Below, piece by piece: positions 59,526 through 64,000 of a DNA stretch of 64,000 nt. The DNA comes from a bacterium. GTDB lineage: Bacteria; 4484-113; JAGGVC01. The notes below the pieces were generated by a model. That model saw nothing but the letters and a program-made list of their open reading frames with translations. It searched no databases and was not told the DNA's origin. Both the position numbers and the translations under genes were made by a program. The stretch covers positions 16,796-80,795 of the forward strand of contig JABRWB010000058.1 in NCBI GenBank assembly GCA_039961635.1, read 5' to 3'. Numbering within the stretch: the first letter of the stretch is position 1; every line of letters starts with the position of its first letter.

Positions 59526-62003
59526 ATGGCAAGACAAGAAAACATCGGCGAAACCCTAAGGAAACCGATCCTTGTACCGATTTCGAAGCAGGTCGAGGAA
59601 TGTTTCATCGATTACTCGATGAGCGTGATCATAGGCCGCGCAATCCCGGACGTGCGCGACGGACTCAAGCCCGTCCATCGGCGCATTCTTTACGGAATGA
59701 TGACGGGCGGATACTTGTCAGACCGGAAGACGCGCAAATGCGCAAAGATTTGCGGCGACATCGTCGGCAAGTACCACCCGCACGGAGACGCGGCGGTGTA
59801 CGACTCGCTGGTGCGGCTGGCGCAGCCATTCAGCCTGCGCTATCCGCTCGTCGAGGGGCAGGGCAACTTCGGCTCGATTGACGGCGACCCGCCCGCCGCG
59901 ATGCGATACACCGAGGCCAAATTAAGCCCTCTGGGCGAGTACCTGCTTGCGGACATCCGCAAAAACACCGTTGAATTCGACGCTACATACGACGGCGAGG
60001 AGCAGGAGCCGAAAGTTCTTCCCGCCGGGCTGCCGGTCCTTCTCATGAACGGCACGGAGGGCATCGCGGTCGGAATGGCCACGCGTATCCCGCCGCACAA
60101 TTTGCGGGAACTCGGCGCGGCTGTCGCTGCGGTCGTGGATAATCCCGACATCGCCCCGGAAGCATTGCTCAAACATGTGCAGGGTCCGGACTTTCCCGGC
60201 GGCGGGCTGATTCTCGGCCGCTCGGGCATAGAGGAAGCTTATAAAACCGGCCGCGGCACGATAACAATGCGGGGCCGCGCGGAGGTGGAACAGGATTCCA
60301 AAGGCCGCTACCGCATCGTAATCAACGAAATTCCCTATCAGGTCAACAAGGCCCAGATGGTGGAAAAGATCGCGGAGCTAGTTCGCGACAAAAAAATCGA
60401 ACACGTAAGGGATATCCGCGACGAAAGCGATCGCAACGGAATCCGCGTTGTAATCGAACTGATGCAGCAGGCCAACGCGCAGGTCGTGATCAACCGGCTG
60501 TACAAGTATTCGCCTCTTGAAACTTCGTACAGCATCATCATGCTTTGCATAGACGACGGCGTACCCAGACTCCTTTCTCTTAAAGAAGTATTGGATCGCT
60601 TCATCAACCACCGCAGGGAAGTCATCAGACGCAGGAGCGAGTTTGAACTCGAGCGCGCAGTCGAGCGCAAGCACATTTTGGAAGGCCTGAAAGTCGCGCT
60701 CGACAACCTCGACGAAGTTATCGAGATAATCCGAGGAAGCAAGAATCCGTCCGAAGCAAAGGCAAAGTTGATGGAGGAATTCGAACTTTCCGAAATCCAG
60801 TCGCAGGCGATTTTGGACATGCGCCTGGCGCACCTGACGTCGCTTGAAGTAGAAAAGGTGCTGGCGGAACTTGCAGAGCTGCTTAAATTGATCGAATATC
60901 TGGAGGATCTTCTTGCGCATCCGAAAAAGATCGACGGCGTGCTGAAGAAGGAGCTTGCCGAGGCCGTGGAGAAATTCGGCGACGCCCGCCGAACGATAAT
61001 AACCAGCGATTCGGGCGAAATAGACGAAGAAGACTTAATTAAGCGCGAGGCCGTGGTGGTCACGGTCAGCCGCGACGGTTACATCAAGCGAGTTCCGCTA
61101 TCCACTTACCGCGCGCAGGGGCGCGGCGGCAAGGGACTGATCGGTGCGACGACCAAAACCGGCGACGTCGTAAATCTGCTTACAACGGCCGAGACACACG
61201 ACACGCTGCTCTGTTTCACAAGCCGCGGCATAGTGCATTCGCTCAAGGTGTACCGCGTCCCCGCTTTCGACCGAAGCGCGCGCGGAATCCCGGTGATAAA
61301 TCTGATTTCGATAGCTCAAGGCGAAACCGTCACAGCGCTTGTCAACCTGGCGGATTACTCGCATCCCTATTTATTTATGTGCACCAAAATGGGTATTGCG
61401 AAAAAGGTCGAGATCGATGAATTCAAAAACATCCGCTCGACGGGCAAGCGCGCAATCCTTCTGGAGGATAACGACGAGCTGCTGTTCGTGCTTCCCACCA
61501 CCGGCCAGGATCAGCTCGCTATAACCAGCCGCGCGGGAATGACGGTTATTTTCAACGAGGATGAAGTGCGCGCGATGGGCACCGCCGCCAAGGGCGTCAT
61601 CGGCATCCGTCTCGGAGCCGAGGATGACTGGGTTGTCGGATGCGACAAGCTCTCCGACGAGGACTTCCTGCTTGTCGCAAGCGAGCACGGCTACGGCAAG
61701 CGCAGCAAGGTTGAGTTGTTCCGCAAGACGCACCGCGGCGCGAAGGGCGTCATATCGCTTAAGGTGACCGATAAAACGGGGCCGGTAATCGCCGCGCGGC
61801 GAACCGACGACGGCGACGACATCTTGATAATCACGGAGCGCGGCCAGATGATCCGTCAGCAGGTGTCCAAGATCAACGTATACGGCCGCTCCGCGCAGGG
61901 CGTGCGTCTTATTACACTTTCCGAGGGGGACAAAGTGTCCGATGTCGCGGTCGTTTCCCAAACAGGAGACGAGCTTCCGATGGAAAACGGCAACGGCGAG
62001 TAA
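59526..62003 (+). CDS. gyrA: DNA gyrase subunit A
   Basis: 825 residues from ATG 59526. The catalytic Tyr is Y128 (AMRYTEAKL). Other landmarks are [42 protein letters not shown], and [21 protein letters not shown]. The C-terminal beta-pinwheel contains a GyrA-box-like QGRGGKG ([17 protein letters not shown]), which separates it from ParC. At the quinolone-binding position corresponding to E. coli Ser83 the residue is Ala89, with Asp93 at the Asp87 position. With GyrB it supercoils DNA. Cotranscribed with gyrB. Confidence 0.97.
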   Translation: MARQENIGETLRKPILVPISKQVEECFIDYSMSVIIGRAIPDVRDGLKPVHRRILYGMMTGGYLSDRKTRKCAKICGDIVGKYHPHGDAAVYDSLVRLAQPFSLRYPLVEGQGNFGSIDGDPPAAMRYTEAKLSPLGEYLLADIRKNTVEFDATYDGEEQEPKVLPAGLPVLLMNGTEGIAVGMATRIPPHNLRELGAAVAAVVDNPDIAPEALLKHVQGPDFPGGGLILGRSGIEEAYKTGRGTITMRGRAEVEQDSKGRYRIVINEIPYQVNKAQMVEKIAELVRDKKIEHVRDIRDESDRNGIRVVIELMQQANAQVVINRLYKYSPLETSYSIIMLCIDDGVPRLLSLKEVLDRFINHRREVIRRRSEFELERAVERKHILEGLKVALDNLDEVIEIIRGSKNPSEAKAKLMEEFELSEIQSQAILDMRLAHLTSLEVEKVLAELAELLKLIEYLEDLLAHPKKIDGVLKKELAEAVEKFGDARRTIITSDSGEIDEEDLIKREAVVVTVSRDGYIKRVPLSTYRAQGRGGKGLIGATTKTGDVVNLLTTAETHDTLLCFTSRGIVHSLKVYRVPAFDRSARGIPVINLISIAQGETVTALVNLADYSHPYLFMCTKMGIAKKVEIDEFKNIRSTGKRAILLEDNDELLFVLPTTGQDQLAITSRAGMTVIFNEDEVRAMGTAAKGVIGIRLGAEDDWVVGCDKLSDEDFLLVASEHGYGKRSKVELFRKTHRGAKGVISLKVTDKTGPVIAARRTDDGDDILIITERGQMIRQQVSKINVYGRSAQGVRLITLSEGDKVSDVAVVSQTGDELPMENGNGE

Positions 62004-62027
62004 CCCCGGCAACAACGGAGCGGGAAT

Positions 62028-63221
62028 TTGGAGAGACCATTTTCAAGCGGACCGTTAAGGGGAGTAACGCCCAATCTGGTGAAGCTGGGCGTCGTTTCGT
62101 TTTTGGCGGACGTTTCGAGCGAGATGCTCTATCCGGTGATTCCGCTGTTTATGACGGTCACGCTCGGCGCGCCGGTCGCGCTTTTGGGAGTGATCGAGGG
62201 AATCGCGGAAGGGACATCCAGCCTGCTCAAATATTTTTCGGGGCGATGGTCGGACAGGGCGGGCAAGCGCCGTTCGTTCGTCATCGCGGGTTACTTCGCA
62301 AGCGCGCTTGGCCGGATTCTGCTAGCGCTTTCCTACATATGGCCGGCCGCTCTTTTGGCCCGGACAGTGGACAGGTTCGGAAAGGGGCTGCGCACGAGTC
62401 CGCGGGACGCGCTTATCTCGGATTCGGTTCCACCTGAATACAAGGGGAAAGCGTTCGGTATCCATCGTGCGATGGACACGATGGGAGCCATTATCGGCCC
62501 GCTAATCGCGCTAGCGCTGATTTCGGCGGCGGACGATAATTTGCGGCTCGTACTCTGGCTCGCCGTGCTTCCGGGGATCGCCGCGGCGTTTTTTCTTTTT
62601 TTGGTCAGGGAAATCGGGCCTTCCGGTAAAGCGCCGGAAGCGGGCATTCGATTCCATGATCTGCCGCGCGCGTTTCGCGCGTACCTGGTCCCGGTCGGAA
62701 TTTTCGCGCTTGTCAATTCGAGCGATATGTTTCTTTTGCTCAAGGCGAAGGACGCCGGGTTCTCTGCCGCGGGAGTAATCCTTCTGTATATTTCATATAA
62801 CGTGATTTACGCGGCGGGCAGCCCGTTTTTGGGACGACTTTCCGACCGCGTGGGCCGCAAATCTGTTCTCGTCGGCGGGATGGTTGTATTCGCGCTGGTT
62901 TACACCGGATTCGCGCTTGCGAACGCGCCGTGGCACCTGTGGGCGCTTTTCGCCGTTTACGGGCTGTATATTTCCGCGACGGAAGTCGTCGGCAAGGCAT
63001 TCGCGGCAGACTTGGTTCCCAGCGCGCTGCGCGGCAGCGCGATGGGCGCATTGGGATTGATTTCCGGAATCGGCGCGATTTTCGCAAGCGCAATAGGAGG
63101 AGCGCTGTGGACCGCGGTCGCGCCCTGGGCGACCTTCGCGTACGGCGCGGCGGGCGCAACAACGGCTGCGCTTTTGATTTCTCGACTGGGCCTGTATTTG
63201 CCTGAGAAAAAATCCGCATAA
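62028..63221 (+). CDS. Major facilitator superfamily transporter
   Basis: 397 residues from TTG 62028. About twelve helices are visible. The loop between helices 2 and 3 holds the MFS motif SGRWSDRAGKRRSFVIAG (GxxxDRxGRR type), and the matching loop in the second half is LGRLSDRVGRKSVLVGG. Helix 4 has RTVDRFGKGLRTSPRDALI, a pattern I associate with a group of multidrug or sugar-phosphate exporters. Substrate unknown. It follows gyrA by 24 bases and may be transcribed with it. Confidence 0.88.
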   Translation: MERPFSSGPLRGVTPNLVKLGVVSFLADVSSEMLYPVIPLFMTVTLGAPVALLGVIEGIAEGTSSLLKYFSGRWSDRAGKRRSFVIAGYFASALGRILLALSYIWPAALLARTVDRFGKGLRTSPRDALISDSVPPEYKGKAFGIHRAMDTMGAIIGPLIALALISAADDNLRLVLWLAVLPGIAAAFFLFLVREIGPSGKAPEAGIRFHDLPRAFRAYLVPVGIFALVNSSDMFLLLKAKDAGFSAAGVILLYISYNVIYAAGSPFLGRLSDRVGRKSVLVGGMVVFALVYTGFALANAPWHLWALFAVYGLYISATEVVGKAFAADLVPSALRGSAMGALGLISGIGAIFASAIGGALWTAVAPWATFAYGAAGATTAALLISRLGLYLPEKKSA

Positions 63222-63245
63222 TGGTGGTTTGCACATATTCGGCTT

Positions 63246-63257
63246 TATACTATTGCA
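63246..63257 (+). promoter_or_regulatory. -10 box directly before an ATG start (leaderless candidate)
   Basis: TATACT (63246-63251) is followed by ATTGCA, six bases, and the ATG at 63258. No ribosome site. Confidence 0.45.
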
Positions 63258-64000
63258 ATGGGCGGCGATGCACTTGATGGTTTCGGAGCCTGGCTCAAAT
63301 TGAGCCGCAGCATGGCGCTTAATACCGTCAAGGCTTACATAAGAGACATATCGTTGGCCGCGCGCTGGGCGAAGGATGGCAAGCTTGCATCCGGGCCGGA
63401 AGACCTGACGCTCGCGCTCATCCGCAGGTACATCGCCGGCTTGATTTCGGGGGGCGTGTCGCGCCGCAGCGTGGCCCGTAAAATCGCGGCATTCCGCGCA
63501 TTCGGGGAGTATCTTGTGGAGTCCGGCTTGTCCGAAACCAATCCGGCGCTCGCGCTGCGCGTTCCAAAACAGGAGCGCCCGCTGCCGCCGTACGTTTCGA
63601 AAGAAACGATAGGCGAGGCGCTGTCGGTGTACGGCCCCGAATCGAAATCCCGCGTTCCGACCGAGCTTGAGCAGCTGAAGGCGTTCATGCCGTTTGCGGA
63701 CGAGCTGCTTCAGGACGAGCCGGGGACGGCAGGCGAATCCGGCCTTCCTCCGTCGCTGGATTCCAAAACGCCGGTCGGAATGCGCAACCATGTTTTGTTC
63801 GAGCTGATTTATTCGTCCGGGCTGCGCATCGGCGAATGCGTTTCATTGAACGTAGCCGACATACATCTGCATCACCGCCAGATGACCGTAATCGGAAAAG
63901 GCGGCAAGCCGCGCATCTGCGTATTCGGAAGGCGCGCGGCGAACCTGCTTTTTTCGTACCTGGCGCGAGGCGGGGCGCGGGAGTTGCTTTTGTCCAACAC
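63258..64000 (+). CDS. XerC/XerD-type tyrosine recombinase (3' end outside window)
   Basis: At least 247 residues from ATG 63258, open to the window end. The N-terminal SAM-like core-binding domain shows FGAWLKLSRSMALNTVKAYIRDI and VSRRSVARKIAAFRAFGEYLVESG. The catalytic domain begins at MRNHVLFELIYSSGLRIGE, with the first catalytic Arg in SGLRIGE, and continues with VIGKGGKPR (Lys). Compared with typical XerC, about 40 extra residues (~residues 115-175) stand between the two domains. The His-x-x-Arg and Tyr are beyond the window. It would resolve chromosome dimers or act as a mobile-element integrase; the position near gyrase favours Xer. Confidence 0.85.
   Translation, partial: MGGDALDGFGAWLKLSRSMALNTVKAYIRDISLAARWAKDGKLASGPEDLTLALIRRYIAGLISGGVSRRSVARKIAAFRAFGEYLVESGLSETNPALALRVPKQERPLPPYVSKETIGEALSVYGPESKSRVPTELEQLKAFMPFADELLQDEPGTAGESGLPPSLDSKTPVGMRNHVLFELIYSSGLRIGECVSLNVADIHLHHRQMTVIGKGGKPRICVFGRRAANLLFSYLARGGARELLLSN

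Noticed and set aside
1..64000. tRNA, rRNA, CRISPR arrays, insertion sequences, prophage
   Set aside because: No TTCRANYC-type T-loop, regularly spaced direct repeats, transposase or phage structural gene was recognised.

Overview
The window is gene-dense DNA from an uncultivated-looking, diderm bacterium with fairly high GC. A two-membrane envelope is indicated by a TamB-type inter-membrane transport protein next to an MCE-domain protein with a barrel-like C-terminus, by many lipoproteins with clear lipoboxes, and by BON, LolA-like and DUF4139 envelope proteins. Large secreted proteins are common (PKD repeats, NHL propeller, dockerin-like and cohesin-like modules, M6 protease). No rRNA, tRNA, CRISPR array, prophage or insertion sequence was recognised. 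I cannot name the phylum from sequence alone.

Layout. 1-6675: MCE/MlaD-type protein, TamB, LmeA-like lipid-binding protein. 6689-10539: small proteins, hexapeptide acyltransferase, TerC, Maf, a membrane protein. 10610-17420: dockerin-like lipoprotein, P-loop kinase, ThiE, an esterase, two secreted proteins. 17488-26877: surface-protein block with a PKD plus seven-repeat lipoprotein, an M6 metalloprotease translationally coupled to a cohesin-like lipoprotein, and a LolA-like/aspartyl-protease lipoprotein. 26972-29388: histidine kinase and response regulator. 29385-37515: NHL protein, two DUF4139 paralogs (the second broken by an amber codon) flanking an AT-rich orphan, a zinc-ribbon CD225 protein with DUF2752, a SIMPL protein, a phosphodiester glycosidase. 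37874-49460: housekeeping genes (pheT, ribD, thioredoxin, DsbD/TlpA fusion, HDOD, phosphate acyltransferase, BON, scpB, glycosyltransferase). 49615-51037: membrane protein and thioesterase.

51118-54137 is an AT-richer accessory island: two tandem MNT-type nucleotidyltransferases and an unknown gene, linked by 4-base stop/start overlaps, then a DUF4209-type protein carrying the HEPN-like RNxxxHG motif but split by an apparent -1 frameshift. I read it as a candidate MNT/HEPN toxin-antitoxin or defence module and the best novelty in the window. 54230-64000 returns to core genes: asnA, two small secreted proteins, gyrB-gyrA, an MFS transporter and the start of a XerC/D recombinase.

Promoter and leader structure is unusually regular. 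Many genes have an extended -10 box (TGnTAnnnT) without an obvious -35. Two classes stand out. In one, the start codon lies 6-7 bases after the -10 box, implying leaderless mRNAs. In the other, a perfect hairpin begins exactly five bases after the -10 box, implying a stem-loop at the mRNA 5' end; this is seen at pheT, the SIMPL gene, the PKD lipoprotein, the HDOD gene and the NHL gene.
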